Notes: generated by a model from the letters alone, not told the origin. 64,000 nucleotides of DNA from Lachnospiraceae bacterium (GCA_021628825.1 JAJXRY010000001.1:1798001-1862000), one strand, 5' to 3'. Shown: positions 37,430 to 48,603, numbered from the stretch's first letter. Program-made: numbers and translations.

Positions 37430-39968
37430 TTAATTCTCGTTTCGTATATACGTAATGAACCGGTTTCCGTTTTCCTTAAACCAGGTCTTTGAGTCGTTCA
37501 TTCCCATCTTATAAATCGTCCCGGTCTGTGGATTCATAATCACTGTATTCATTTCATTAAATCCAATAAGCAGCACGGCATTTCCATCCTGCAGCATCAC
37601 AAGCACCGGAATGTCACGATCCACATAATAAAGAACTGCATCCAGGGAGCATCCGGACAGTTCCAGCACCTGGCATTCGCTTAAAGCACCCTCCAGAATG
37701 GAGCGAATAGTCTCTCCACTTTGCAGCATATATGCAGAATTACGCATGATTCCCTCATAGGACAGCATGGTATCTAATGCAACTGCAAGCGAATCTCTCT
37801 CCTCCGTAACCATATCCGGCTGGATTGCCATAATCTGATTTCTGGTACTGCGTATGGTCTTTTTCCATACATAGTTTCCGGCACTGTTAAGCACCACTCC
37901 GGCCCCGCTTTCAGCTGCATCAACTGCCTGATCCTCATTACCATAGATGCCGCGGATACCATATTTGCCATACACATAAAACTGCTCCTGCTCTTCATCG
38001 CTGCTTCGCAGATAAACACTTCTTTCCCCTTCAAAAAGCACTTCCTTCGGTGTAAGCTGCTTCATGGAATTCACGTCAATCTCTTTACGCAGTATAATCT
38101 GCCTGATTTTTCTCATAGTTCTGCGTAACCACGACTTCCATGGTATTTCTTCCCAGACTTACACTTTCTGCGTCCACAATCTGATCTTCAGCGATTTCGA
38201 CATAAGTGCCGTCTTCTGATTTTGACACACGCTGCAACGTGATCTGGTTCTGATTCACACTGCCTGACAAAACATACACATTCTCCTGCTCATATGTCAT
38301 CAGGACTCCTTCATTTTCATTCTCAATCTTCACACAATACATCGGCAGAACCGTTTCTCTTGCATAGTCTGTCACAATGTCATTTTTATTCACAATGCCA
38401 TAGATCAGATCCTCTTCTATAAAACCGATCGGAACAATCGTTTCTGAAGCCTTTGCTTCGATCCGCTTCTGTACGCCCGTATTCAGGTTCATCAGCACCA
38501 CTGTCTGGCTGTTTTCCAGGCTCTCGCCCTCCTGCCATGCAATCATACGGTTGCTGTCCGAAATCACATAACCATTATAATGCAGATTGTCTGCCACCAC
38601 CTCATAGGTTCTCTGCGTAAAGTTGATGCCATAAATATGCCGGTTATCCATCAGATACAGGATTCCGTCACGATTGATATAGGAAAGCCGGTTCACCTTT
38701 TCCATAATCACATCCTGCGGATCCTCGCTCGGAATATAAACCAGTTCCTCAATGGTATTGACGGTACTGTCATAATAAAAGGCAGATATCCCGACTTCGC
38801 CCTCGTGCTTGCCACGATTCATGTAGCCATACACCAGAAAGGTAACATTACCGCCCTCACTCACATCCAGAATTTTAATCCGGTGCATATTGTAAAAGGT
38901 ACGGGCGTCCCTGTTATCTTTATCATAAAAGCCAAACAGATAGGCCAGCTTGTTATCTACCGTATTATAACTGAACAGCCGGTTTCCGGATACAAACGCC
39001 AGAATGTTTCCATCATCGCTTTCTTCCATCTGGATGTCATCTGCCGTAATGCCAAGCATGATCTTATTGTTGGCATACACATTTCCGTCTTCCTGAAAAA
39101 CCTGATCCATGGTGCGCTCATAATCCAGCAGGTAAATCCGTTCTGAGGTATAACGCAGCCGGTAATATTCCTGCACATGATACAGATTCTCCGCTTCTGC
39201 ATCGGAGGTTGTTACATAAAAGTCCGTCACAAAGCTGCCTGTCTGTTCATCAATTTCCCTGATCGTAATCTGCGGATCCGTTTTCGCGGTGATCGGCAGT
39301 CCCGCATAAGTAATCTGGTCAAAGCTGCTGTGAATCGTTACCTTTCCCAGATTGGTATTATCTCCGGAGGAATTGGACTCCAGATACTTGGTAAGGCTTT
39401 TGGCCGCTTCCTTATCAAAGGTCTTTGTTGTGAAATCCTTCACAAATTCCAGCTTATCCGTCACATGATAATCCTCCTGGCTGATGATCCGCGTATAATA
39501 CCGGATGGTGTCACCGGAAGCAGGGGTAATGAGCACAATCAGTTCATATTCCTGATTCATGTCGATCAGGTCTTTCAGCTCCAGTGTTGCAAACAGCGTT
39601 CCATCGTCCCGCTCTTCCCATTCCGGAACCTGCGTATTCTCAATCAGACGCTCTCCATCCACACTCCGGACTTCGAATGCAATGCTGTCAATTTCTGTCC
39701 CGAAGCGGTCAATCTGAAGGGCCACCTTTCGTCCTGACATGAGCGGTGTGATGGATTCCCGCATCAGATTTGTTTTCATTTCCTTGCGGTATCCGTGCAT
39801 AGGATTCATCTCAATCCCATTAAACCGCACCGTCACAACCGGAAATGTCGCCTTGCCCATCTCCATTGTCATATCGGTCGTTCCCTGATTAATGATACTG
39901 CCCGCAACAAACAGTGATATGAAAAATACCGCAATCACAATTGCAATATTAATGATCAGTTTCTTCAT
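37430..39968 (-). CDS. Membrane-anchored extracytoplasmic protein, about 845 residues
   Basis: It starts MKKLIINIAIVIAVFFISLF, an N-terminal anchor, and the rest is predicted outside the membrane. The middle shows WD/beta-propeller-like sequences (GNILAFVSGNRLFSYNTVDN, MLGITADDIQMEESDDG, YLMDNRHIYGINFTQ). The C-terminal 200 residues (SMKQLTPKEVLFEGERSVYL to TWFKENGNRFITYIRNEN) resemble a C39-peptidase-like or papain-like fold (VLELSGCSLDAVLYYVDRD, then IPVLVMLQDGNAVLLIG). An indel near 38090 separates that part. No characterised relative recognised. It is common beside DUF853 in Clostridia, as far as I recall. Confidence 0.6.
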
Positions 39969-39982
39969 TCCTTTTCCCTATA

Positions 39983-41191
39983 TTACGAATTACAATTTTC
40001 CTGTTCCATAAGCTTCTGCAGCGTGGTGTGAATGTGAAGCTCCTGTGTCATCCTTAAAAGCTCCGTTTCAATTTGTGACCCTCTCCCTGCCGCTTCGTTC
40101 TGCTGCACACTGGATGTCTGCTTCGACGGATTTCTCTTCACCGCACGGATCAGCAGATTCTTCGGTGTGTGCTCCATATCAATAAATTCCAGTATCTGTG
40201 TGTCATATCCCGCCGTCTCAAGCACTTCTGCCCGGACTGCATCGGTAAGGATTGCTGCTATACGCTCTTTTAATATACCATATTTCAATACTGGCTCCAA
40301 TATGTCATTCTGAATCTGCCGGTTCACCTCATGCTGACAGCACGGCACGGAAAAGATGACCTTCGCATTCCATTTCATTGCCTTTTGCAGCGCATAATCC
40401 GTTGCCGTATCACAGGCATGCAGCGTCACCACCATATCCACTTCATCGCAGCCTTCATATTTTGCGATATCCCCATGGAGAAACTGCAGCTTCTCATAGC
40501 CATAGCTCCGGGCAAGTTCATTGCAGTGCCGGATCACATCCTGTTTGAGGTCCAGCCCCGTAATCGCTACATCCTGTCCCTTAAGTTCATGCAGATAATA
40601 ATACAGTGCAAAGGTCAGGTAGGATTTTCCGCAGCCAAAGTCAATGATATGCACGGTTCCCTTCTTTTGCAGTGTAGGCAGAATATCCTCTACAAATTCA
40701 AGATAGCGGTTAATCTGCTTGAACTTGTCATACCGGGCATGTACAATTTTCCCCTCCGGGGTCTGCACTCCTAAATCAATGAGAAACGGAACCGGAATTC
40801 CTTCCTTTAAAATATAACGCTTCTCACGGTTATGCTCCATGACCGGTTTCAAGGTTTTCTCCCCGACTTTCGAGGGCTGGAACTTGATGGTTGTCCTTCC
40901 CTTTTTACTTACAAGCACATGGAGTCTGCCCTCCATGTGCTCAGCCTCTAACTGTCGGAATTCCTCTTCCATGTAACGTTCCACAAGGGATACCAGGTCC
41001 TCTGCCGTATAATTCTTATGAAAAACCTGCGTTCCCCGAAAACGGGTCTCCTGAAACATCAGCTCCTGCTTTACCATCACCGGGCGGATCTTAATCCTTG
41101 AAATTCCATTCTTTTCCCGTGGGTTGCTCAGGATCATCTGATAGAGTCTTTCATTGCATAATTCAGATAAATAAGTGTGTAAATCGTTCAT
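39983..41191 (-). CDS. Class I SAM-dependent methyltransferase
   Basis: About 402 residues, intact. The SAM-binding motif I is VHIIDFGCGKSYLTFAL, followed by VAITGLDLKQDVIRHC, LQFLHGDIAKYEG and MVVTLHACDTATDYAL, then FSVPCCQHEVNRQI. The DTATDYAL and PCCQHE motifs match a methyltransferase family related to eukaryotic METTL25/RRNAD1; the substrate is unknown, perhaps RNA. The start MNDLHTYLSELC at 41191 is preferred; 41218 would create a 4-bp ATGA overlap with the gene upstream and is an alternative. Confidence 0.8.
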   Translation of the reverse strand: MNDLHTYLSELCNERLYQMILSNPREKNGISRIKIRPVMVKQELMFQETRFRGTQVFHKNYTAEDLVSLVERYMEEEFRQLEAEHMEGRLHVLVSKKGRTTIKFQPSKVGEKTLKPVMEHNREKRYILKEGIPVPFLIDLGVQTPEGKIVHARYDKFKQINRYLEFVEDILPTLQKKGTVHIIDFGCGKSYLTFALYYYLHELKGQDVAITGLDLKQDVIRHCNELARSYGYEKLQFLHGDIAKYEGCDEVDMVVTLHACDTATDYALQKAMKWNAKVIFSVPCCQHEVNRQIQNDILEPVLKYGILKERIAAILTDAVRAEVLETAGYDTQILEFIDMEHTPKNLLIRAVKRNPSKQTSSVQQNEAAGRGSQIETELLRMTQELHIHTTLQKLMEQENCNS

Positions 41192-41214
41192 CCCTGTGTC
41201 TTCTCTTATAAATT

Positions 41215-41568
41215 TCATAAAACAGAAGAATCTGTATGAGATCCCCGATTCTCTGCCACTTTTTCCGGGGAATCCGCATCCATTGCAGACTCTTCGTTAC
41301 TGTTCTCTTCTCTTTTTACCCGATCCAGAATATCCATGGCAAGCCGGTATAACCGGAGCCGGTCCGGATATTCGTCATAGATCATGCTTCCTTCATAGTC
41401 CATTTTGTCTAAAATCCCGGCGATCAGCTTCTGATAGTGCTTTGCCTCCTTCGGGTACATCTGCTGCATATATTCCAGATCACGCATCACAGTGTTTTCC
41501 TGCTGCCCGAACATCGGCATGGGATACGCCATATAAAACGGCATAATTCTGCGTTCATACATAACCAT
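41215..41568 (-). CDS. Small conserved protein of unknown function
   Basis: 118 residues (MVMYERRIMPFYMAYPMPMF). Features: EYMQQMYPKEAKHYQKLI and DKMDYEGSMIYDEYPDRLRL. Acidic C-terminus. Similar short proteins accompany this methyltransferase in Lachnospiraceae, as far as I recall. It lies between the methyltransferase and the terminator of the atp operon, so it has its own promoter. Confidence 0.6.
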   Translation of the reverse strand: MVMYERRIMPFYMAYPMPMFGQQENTVMRDLEYMQQMYPKEAKHYQKLIAGILDKMDYEGSMIYDEYPDRLRLYRLAMDILDRVKREENSNEESAMDADSPEKVAENRGSHTDSSVL

Positions 41569-41629
41569 AACATCCTTGTTTCTTTACTGTTATGATATGC
41601 ATTCCCTCTGTAGTCGTGAGAATAGAGTT

Positions 41630-41662
41630 AAAAGTCCATCCCTGTCAAAGGAATGGACTTTT
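41630..41662 (-). terminator. Terminator of the atp operon
   Basis: The stem AAAAGTCCAT/ATGGACTTTT with an imperfect 13-nt loop lies 22 bases after the atpC stop; the minus strand continues with TTTTAACTC. Confidence 0.7.
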
Positions 41663-41684
41663 CAACCATCTGATGTATCAATAC

Positions 41685-42095
41685 TTATGATTTTAATACA
41701 TGAATACGTGCGAGAGATCTCTGTAAAGCGGTTTCTGCACGAAGAACATCTGTCTCGGGAGTCTTGCTGCGAAGTCTTTCTTCGGCACGCTCTCTTGCAT
41801 GCTCTGCACGATCCAGATCAATTTCTTCCGGCCACTCAATGATCTCTGCCATAATTACAAGCTGATCCTGCAGAATTTCTGCAAAACCTGCATGTAATGC
41901 AGCTTCCTTCGTTCCTTCTGCCTCTGTGATTGTAAGTATACCGGGGCTTACAATAACCGTTAACGGGATATGTCCCTTTAACACACCGATTTCGCCCTCG
42001 GTGGTATTGAATTCCACCATGGAAACTTCACCTTCATAGAAGACACGGTCCGGAGTAATAATTTTTTTAAGGTAAAATAAATTACTGTCTGCCAT
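41685..42095 (-). CDS. atpC: ATP synthase F1 epsilon subunit
   Basis: 136 residues, intact (MADSNLFYLKKIITPDRVFY). N-terminal beta-sandwich with EFNTTEGEIGVLKGHIPL and the C-terminal helical hairpin (LDRAEHARERAEERLRSK). It couples rotation of the central stalk to catalysis and can inhibit hydrolysis. Last gene of the operon. Confidence 0.95.
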   Translation of the reverse strand: MADSNLFYLKKIITPDRVFYEGEVSMVEFNTTEGEIGVLKGHIPLTVIVSPGILTITEAEGTKEAALHAGFAEILQDQLVIMAEIIEWPEEIDLDRAEHARERAEERLRSKTPETDVLRAETALQRSLARIHVLKS

Positions 42096-42109
42096 CTGAC
42101 CACCTCCCG

Positions 42110-43496
42110 TTATTTCACGCGGGCAAGTACATCATCGATGCTTCCGGCATTCAGGAAGTAGCTCTCCGGAATATCATCATGCTTACCGTCCAGAATTTCC
42201 TTAAAGCCACGGATTGTCTCGTTAATCGGTACATACTTTCCGTCAATTCCCAGGAACTTGCTGGCTACGAAGAACGGCTGGGATAAGAATCTCTGTACCT
42301 TTCTTGCACGGTTTACAACGAGCTTATCGCTTTCTGATAATTCATCCATACCAAGAATTGCAATGATATCCTGTAATTCCTTATACTTCTGGAGAATCTC
42401 CTGTACACCACGAGCAACAGCATAATGCTCTTCACCAACAATTCTGGGATCCAGAATTCTGGATGTGGACTCGAGCGGATCTACCGCAGGGTAAATACCT
42501 AATTCTACGATAGAACGGCTAAGTACGGTTGTTGCATCCAGATGTGCGAAGGTAGTTGCCGGAGCAGGGTCAGTTAAGTCATCGGCCGGCACATAAACCG
42601 CCTGAACGGAAGTTATGGATCCATTCTTCGTTGATGTAATACGCTCCTGAAGTGCACCCATTTCTGTCTGCAGGGTAGGCTGATAACCTACTGCTGAAGG
42701 CATACGGCCAAGCAGTGCGGATACCTCACTACCAGCCTGTGTAAAACGGAAAATATTATCAATGACAAAAGCACATCCTTGCCGCCTTTGTCACGGAAAT
42801 ATTCTGCCATGGTAAGACCGGTAAGACCTACTCTCATTCTGGCTCCGGGGGGCTCATTCATCTGACCAAACACCATGGTGGTCTTATCAATAACGCCGGA
42901 CTCGGTCATTTCATGATATAAGTCATTTCCCTCTCTTGTTCTTTCACCAACACCGGTAAATACGGAATATCCGCCGTGCTCGGTTGCGATATTACGGATC
43001 AGCTCCTGGATCAGTACGGTCTTACCTACACCGGCACCACCGAACAGACCGATCTTACCACCCTTCTGATAAGGGCAAAGCAGGTCAACGACCTTGATAC
43101 CTGTTTCCAGAAGTTCCTGCTGGGTAGACTGCTCTACGAATTCGGGTGCAGCTCTGTGGATCGGTTCATAGGAAACTCCTTCCGGAGCCGGTTTATTATC
43201 AATGGGAGCACCCAGTACGTTAAAGATACGTCCTAAGGTATTTTCACCAACAGGTACGGAAATCGGCTTTCCGGTAGCAATTGCTTCCATTCCGCGGACA
43301 AGTCCGTCTGTGGTTCCCATGGCAATACATCTGACAGTATCGTCACCAAGATGCTGGGCAACTTCCACAACAAGCTCTCCGCCATCCTGCAGAGGAACCT
43401 TGATTGCTTCGTTGATTTCCGGCAGTCTGTTACCGGCAAACTTCACATCCAGAACGGCACCGATAACCTGAGTGATTTTTTTCCTGAATCTGCCAT
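42110..43496 (-). CDS. atpD: ATP synthase F1 beta subunit
   Basis: About 463 residues. Catalytic subunit. Walker A is LFGGAGVGKTVLIQEL, the catalytic Glu region is GVGERTREGNDLYHEM, and the C-terminal domain has IQEILQKYKELQDIIAILG and DELSESDKLVVNRARK. Two single-base deletions break it: one in the A-run right after MADSGKK (near 43477-43483) and one near 42765 within VLLFIDNIFRF. Both disrupt invariant sequence, so they are sequence errors. Start at 43496. Confidence 0.95.
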
Positions 43497-43525
43497 TTCT
43501 TTCATCCTTTCTCGATTTTATTTGT

Positions 43526-44383
43526 TTATGAGATCGCGTTTGCGCCTGCGATAATTTCGGTCAGTTCCTGCGTAATGGAGCCCTGACGGGCACGATTGTA
43601 AAGAAGCGTCAGATCCTCGATCATTTCTTCTGCATTGCTTGTTGCAGCGTCCATGGCCTGCATTCTGGCTCCGTTCTCACTGGCAATCGCTTCAATCATA
43701 CCGCCGTAAATCAGGCTGGTAATATATTTCGGAATCAGTAAATTCAAAGCCTCTTCATCCTCCGGCTCAAAGTTCATCATAACATGATCGTCCTCCTGAG
43801 CAGTTTCTTCTTCCTCAGAAACCTCCACCGGAAGAAGCTTTAACAGGGTCGGAATATGAACAACGGTGTTCTTAAATCCGGTATAGGCCAGATAAATCTC
43901 ACTGATTTCACCATTTTCAAAGGCACTGAGAACTTCCTTACTGATCTTCATGGCTTCTGCATAAACAGGATCTTCAATTACATCTGAATAATCAGCTCTA
44001 ATCTCATAGTTCTTTGCAAGGGCATCTTTTCCCTTCTTACCAATTGCATAAATTGCCAGATCTTCGTTTGCAAGCTCTCCCTGGGTAATCAGCTTGATCA
44101 CATTGGAGTTGTAGCCGCCTGCAAGTCCACGGTTTGAAGTAATCACAATGACTGCTTTCTTTCCGCTTTCACCGGACTTTAAATATTTATGCTCCAGATT
44201 CTGCGTTCTTCGAAGAATCGAATGTACGGTATTGTACATGCAGTGGAAATAGGTCTGGGATTTCTCGGCATTCTGCTTGGCTCTCTGCAGCTTTACAGTA
44301 GAAACAAGCTTCATGGCCTTGGTAATCTGCTGGGTACTCTGGATACTGCCCTTACGCCGCTTTATGTCTCTCATTGAGGCCAT
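43526..44383 (-). CDS. atpG: ATP synthase F1 gamma subunit
   Basis: 285 residues, intact. N-terminus MASMRDIKRRKGSIQSTQQI and KAMKLVSTVKLQRAK; C-terminus LTLLYNRARQGSITQELTEI are the conserved helices of the central stalk. An acidic insert (EVSEEEETAQEDD) lies near residue 195. Confidence 0.96.
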   Translation of the reverse strand: MASMRDIKRRKGSIQSTQQITKAMKLVSTVKLQRAKQNAEKSQTYFHCMYNTVHSILRRTQNLEHKYLKSGESGKKAVIVITSNRGLAGGYNSNVIKLITQGELANEDLAIYAIGKKGKDALAKNYEIRADYSDVIEDPVYAEAMKISKEVLSAFENGEISEIYLAYTGFKNTVVHIPTLLKLLPVEVSEEEETAQEDDHVMMNFEPEDEEALNLLIPKYITSLIYGGMIEAIASENGARMQAMDAATSNAEEMIEDLTLLYNRARQGSITQELTEIIAGANAIS

Positions 44384-44406
44384 AATATCACCTGTTCCCT
44401 TCCGAA

Positions 44407-45916
44407 TTATTTAAGAAATTCTGCTTTGAATTCTTCAATTGCCTTCTTTAACTTCTCCTCGGTTGTATCAGAAATTACCTTCTCCTGTGCAATGCCTGAC
44501 GGAATTTCCGGATACTTTGTCTTGATAAAGTCAAAGAATTCTGACTCAAAACGGGTAATTTCCTCGGTAGGAACATCCAGCAGATACTTATTGGTAACTG
44601 CATAAATGATGATAATCTGGTATTCAACCGGCATCGGATTGTACTGAGGCTGCTTTAATACCTCTTTAATTCTTTCACCCTGTGCCAGCTTTTCCTTGGT
44701 ATCGGCATCAAGCTCGGAACCAAACTGTGCAAAGGAAGCAAGTTCTCTGTACTGTGCCAGCTCCACACGAATCGGGGAAGCAATCTTCTTCATTGCCTTG
44801 ATCTGTGCATCGCCACCAACACGGGATACAGAAAGTCCTGCGTTAACAGCCGGACGGAATCCGGAGTTAAACATCTCTGTTTCCAGATAGATCTGTCCAT
44901 CTGTAATGGAAATAACGTTGGTCGGAATGTAAGCAGATACGTCACCTGCCTGCGTTTCGATAATCGGTAATGCCGTTAAGGATCCTCCGCCGTACTCATC
45001 ACTCATTCTTGCTGCACGCTCTAACAGTCTGGAATGCAGATAGAATACATCCCCGGGATATGCCTCACGTCCGGGTGGACGCTTAAGAAGCAAAGAGAGT
45101 GTACGGTATGCAGCCGCATGCTTGGTTAAGTCATCGTATACTACCAACACATCTTCTCCCTTCTCCATCCATTCCTCTCCGATAGCACATCCGGAATATG
45201 GAGCAATATACTGTAACGGAGCAAGCTCACTGGCAGTTGCTGCAACGATCGTTGTATACGCCATAGTGCCTGCTTCTTCCAAGGTCTTAACAAGGGATGC
45301 AACGGTAGAAGCCTTCTGGCCGATTGCGACATAAATACACTTTACACCCTGTCCCTTCTGGTTGATAATGGTATCGATCGCAATCGCGGTCTTTCCTGTC
45401 TGTCTGTCGCCGATGATCAGCTCACGCTGACCTCTGCCGATAGGTACCATGGAGTCAATTGCCTTGATACCCGTCTGAAACGGCGTATCTACGGATTTTC
45501 TGGTGATAACACCGGATGCTACTCTTTCAATCTTACGATATTTATCTGTCTGAATCGGACCCTTGCCATCAATCGGCTGTCCCAACGCATTCACAACACG
45601 TCCTAACATGTTGTCACCTACAGGAACCTCAACTACACGACCGGTTGTCTTAACCTGATCGCCTTCGCTGATGTTTCTGTGGCTTCCCGAGAAGTACTGC
45701 ACCTACGTTGTCCTCTTCCAGGTTCAGTACCATTCCGTATACTTCCCCGGGGAATTCCAGAAGCTCTCCCTGCATAGCGTTATTCAGACCATGCACACGG
45801 GCAATACCGTCGGCTACCTGAATAACGGTACCAACGTCTGACACTTCAAGATCTGAAGCGTATCGTTTAATCTGCTCTTTGATTACGGAGCTGATTTCTT
45901 CCGGTTTCAAATTCAT
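44407..45916 (-). CDS. atpA: ATP synthase F1 alpha subunit
   Basis: About 503 residues. Walker A is IIGDRQTGKTAIAIDT; the arginine-finger region is RVGGDAQIKAMKKI. N-terminus MNLKPEEISSVIKEQIKRY. One extra G near 45691 breaks the frame at AVLLGSHRNISEGD in an otherwise normal gene, a clear sequence error. Non-catalytic nucleotide-binding subunit of F1. Confidence 0.95.
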
Positions 45917-46013
45917 TGGTCATACGCACCTTTCTTTATTATTCGCAGCCATTTCATGCCTTCACAGCTGCGATGATTCAAGTCACTTAACAGAAACTGT
46001 ATCCTCACAGTTC

Positions 46014-46559
46014 CTACAACTGTACCCTGAGCAACTGACGCTGCAGCTCGTACAGCTTTGCTTTTACACTGCTGTCCACAACACGGTCTCCGATACGGAT
46101 CACCATGCCACCGATCAGGTCATCTTCCACCTGATAATGCATTTCCATCTTCTTAAAATGAGTGGTTGCCAGCAGTCGTTCTTCGATTTCCTTCTTCTGG
46201 GCCTCGTTAATACCACATGCTGTGGATACATACGCAACTCCGATGCCTCTTTCCTTCTTCACTTCATCAATAAAATAATCGAGAATGGCATCGATTTCCG
46301 GATATCGGTCCTTCGCCACAACGATATGCAGGAATCCGAGTAATTCCTTGGAAATATGTCCCTTGAATACCTCTTCTACGACCTTAAGCTTTTCTTCCTT
46401 AAGGATCTTGGGATGGTTCATGAGTTTTCCGAAATCCGGATTGGCATCAAGAATTTCTTTTAAGGATTCGATCTCCTGTAAGAATTCCTCTTCCTTTCCT
46501 TCTTCCACAGCCAGTTCGAACAAAGCCTCTCCATATGTTTTCGAAACTAGCTTTGCCAT
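46014..46559 (-). CDS. atpH: ATP synthase F1 delta subunit
   Basis: 181 residues, intact (MAKLVSKTYGEALFELAVEE). C-terminal signature DLIGGMVIRIGDRVVDSSVK, typical of OSCP/delta. It joins F1 to the peripheral stalk. Its start overlaps the end of atpF by 13 bp. Confidence 0.95.
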   Translation of the reverse strand: MAKLVSKTYGEALFELAVEEGKEEEFLQEIESLKEILDANPDFGKLMNHPKILKEEKLKVVEEVFKGHISKELLGFLHIVVAKDRYPEIDAILDYFIDEVKKERGIGVAYVSTACGINEAQKKEIEERLLATTHFKKMEMHYQVEDDLIGGMVIRIGDRVVDSSVKAKLYELQRQLLRVQL

Positions 46560-47065
46560 GTACTCTCACCTATTTCCTTCAAAGTATCATTAATCAGGCT
46601 CTCCTGTACAGTTGTATCAATAGATGCCTTCACTACCTTACCTGCCATCATGGATGCAAGCACTACCATTTCGCGCTTCATGTCATCAGCTGCCTTCTGT
46701 TTCTCCAGTTCAGCTTCTGTTCTCGCTCTCTCGATAATGGCTGCCGCTTCTTCTTTTGCATTCGCCACGATCTTATTCTCATTCTCAAGAGCACGCTTTC
46801 TGGCATCGCTTAAAATCTTTTCTGCTTCTTTGTCGATATCTTTCAGCTTATTTTCATACTCTTCCTTGAGAGCCGCTGCATCTTCCTGACTCTTTGCTGC
46901 ATCATCGAGTTCACCCTTAATCTTGTCGGATCGCTTCTTCATCATTTCACGAACCGGGTTAAACAGAAAATAAGATGCGACAAGGAACAATGCAAATACT
47001 GCAATGATCATCAGTGCGGAATCCGCAAGGAGCTGAAAGTCAAGGTCGAACAATCTTGGTTCCAT
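46547..47065 (-). CDS. atpF: ATP synthase Fo b subunit
   Basis: 172 residues, intact. One N-terminal membrane helix (SALMIIAVFALFLVASYFLF) then a long charged coiled coil (KDIDKEAEKILSDARKRALE). Peripheral stalk subunit. Confidence 0.95.
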   Translation of the reverse strand: MEPRLFDLDFQLLADSALMIIAVFALFLVASYFLFNPVREMMKKRSDKIKGELDDAAKSQEDAAALKEEYENKLKDIDKEAEKILSDARKRALENENKIVANAKEEAAAIIERARTEAELEKQKAADDMKREMVVLASMMAGKVVKASIDTTVQESLINDTLKEIGESTWQS

Positions 47066-47102
47066 ATTGAGCCTCCTTTCTGTTTTCTGTTATTTAAGGC
47101 TC

Positions 47103-47357
47103 TTATTTAATCAGCGGTTTAACAAACAGCAGAATGATACCAATCAGCAAACCATAAAGACCGGTTGTTTCGGCAACGGCCTGTCCTAAAAGCATGGTAG
47201 AAGTAATGTCAGATTTTGCACCCGGATTTCTACCAACGGCGGCGGCGGCATGTCCTGCTGCAATACCCTGTCCGACACCGGGTCCGATACCGGCGATCAA
47301 CGCCAGACCCGCACCGATTGCTGAACAACCTCTGATAAAATTCTCGTTAAATTCCAT
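47103..47357 (-). CDS. atpE: ATP synthase Fo c subunit, sodium-type signature
   Basis: 84 residues, two membrane helices. The ion-carrying Glu is E63 in GQAVAETTGLYGLL. Q30 (GIGPGVGQG), V61, T64, T65 and Y68 correspond to the residues that coordinate sodium in the Ilyobacter tartaricus c-ring (Q32, V63, E65, S66, T67, Y70), with Thr for Ser at one position. This suggests sodium coupling (inference from family knowledge). Confidence 0.95.
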   Translation of the reverse strand: MEFNENFIRGCSAIGAGLALIAGIGPGVGQGIAAGHAAAAVGRNPGAKSDITSTMLLGQAVAETTGLYGLLIGIILLFVKPLIK

Positions 47358-47414
47358 TGTAATGTCCTCCTTAATAAAAAAACATTGTAAATAAATAAAA
47401 TAGATGATTAATTA

Positions 47415-48145
47415 TTATGGTTCAGATGAACCACATGCATCTGCAATGTATGTCATAGTCAACATACAGAATACATACGTCTGAATTGCTCCTGAGAACA
47501 GATCAAAGTACACATGCAACGCTGCAGGCCATACATAGGCGATCTTGCTGAGCAGCGTATAAATCAGTGCCATAATGGCTGTTCCCGAAAGAATATTGGC
47601 AAACAGACGTAACGATAACGAAATCGGGACTGCGAGGTTACCGATAATATTAATCGGAGCCCAGATCGGCCAGGGATCACACAGTCCTTTTAATACGCCT
47701 GAGAGCTTTTGATACTTCAATTCATTGTACCGGATCAATGTAAATGAAATAATCGCCAGACCAAAGGTTACTCCATAGTCTGCTGTCGGCGGCCGTAAGC
47801 CGAATAATCCGGAAAAAAATTACTGAACAGGATAAAAATAAAAATCGTTCCGATATAGTTCCGGTATCTTACTGCATGCTTGCCCATAACACCGGCTGTC
47901 ATATTATCCAGCTTTTCCACAATCAGTTCCACAACATTCTGGAAACCCTCAGGAACCTCCTTGGCATGCTTTTACCATATGACCTGCGGCAATGCAGAAC
48001 GCTGAAATAAGCTTAAAAACACGATCAGCACACACACATGGGTTGTCGTAATCCAGAGCGTCTGGCCAAACAATTCATAAGAGAATACTCCATGAATCAT
48101 GAAATCGACGTCAGCTCCTCCCGACAACAAAATTCCTTGTTCCAT
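47415..48145 (-). CDS. atpB: ATP synthase Fo a subunit
   Basis: About 243 residues in reconstructed frames. N-terminus MEQGILLSGGADVDFMIHGV; middle SAFCIAAGHMVKHAKEVPEG and VM GKHAVRYRNYIGTIFIFIL; conserved SLRLFANILSGTAIMALIY carries the essential Arg. Three indels: a missing T near 48013, an extra A near 47975 and a missing T in the run near 47814. Stator channel subunit. Confidence 0.9.
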
Positions 48146-48159
48146 CCTATATCACCTCC

Positions 48160-48603
48160 TTACATCTCTTCTTCCGGTATTTCTACCAAATCAGGTAAAA
48201 TTTCTTCGCCATAAATCCATGTACTCACTTTTTTTAGCAAAGAAATTGAGATAAGCTCCGATCTTAAGTCCCATGACTCCCGCAAAAAGTAATCAATGGG
48301 TTTAATGTATCCGTCAGTGCTGCGGCCACAAGCACAATGGCAATCCCTATATAACGGATCATATAGTGAATCAGCATTTTCTTCGTCGCGCCCTGCTGTC
48401 CTAAATCAAGTCCCCGGTCAAGCGCCCACCACATATCAATGGCGCACACCGCCGCCGTGGCAATTCCGATCCACCAGGCTGCGGAATAAAAGCCCTCTTC
48501 CCGGGAAAAAGAGAAGTACAACCTGTCCAGCAATTCCATAGATCAGAATTCCGGTCTCAAGTTCAAACAGACTGCGGTTAATTCTTGTGATTCTTTCTTT
48601 CAT
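48160..48603 (-). CDS. atpI: ATP synthase subunit I
   Basis: About 147 residues (MKERITRINRSLFELETGIL) with four hydrophobic segments (IYGIAGQVVLLF, WWIGIATAAVCAIDMWWAL, MIRYIGIAIVLVAAALT and a last one read as GVMGLKIGAYLNFFAKK). C-terminus DLVEIPEEEM. Assists c-ring assembly or magnesium supply in other bacteria. Indels near 48505, 48290 and 48228. Confidence 0.8.

Noticed and set aside
38580..39737. Long plus-strand reading frames opposite the exported protein gene
   Set aside because: They lie antisense to a clearly coding minus-strand gene with signal anchor and conserved flow; no ribosome-binding sites or recognisable motifs.
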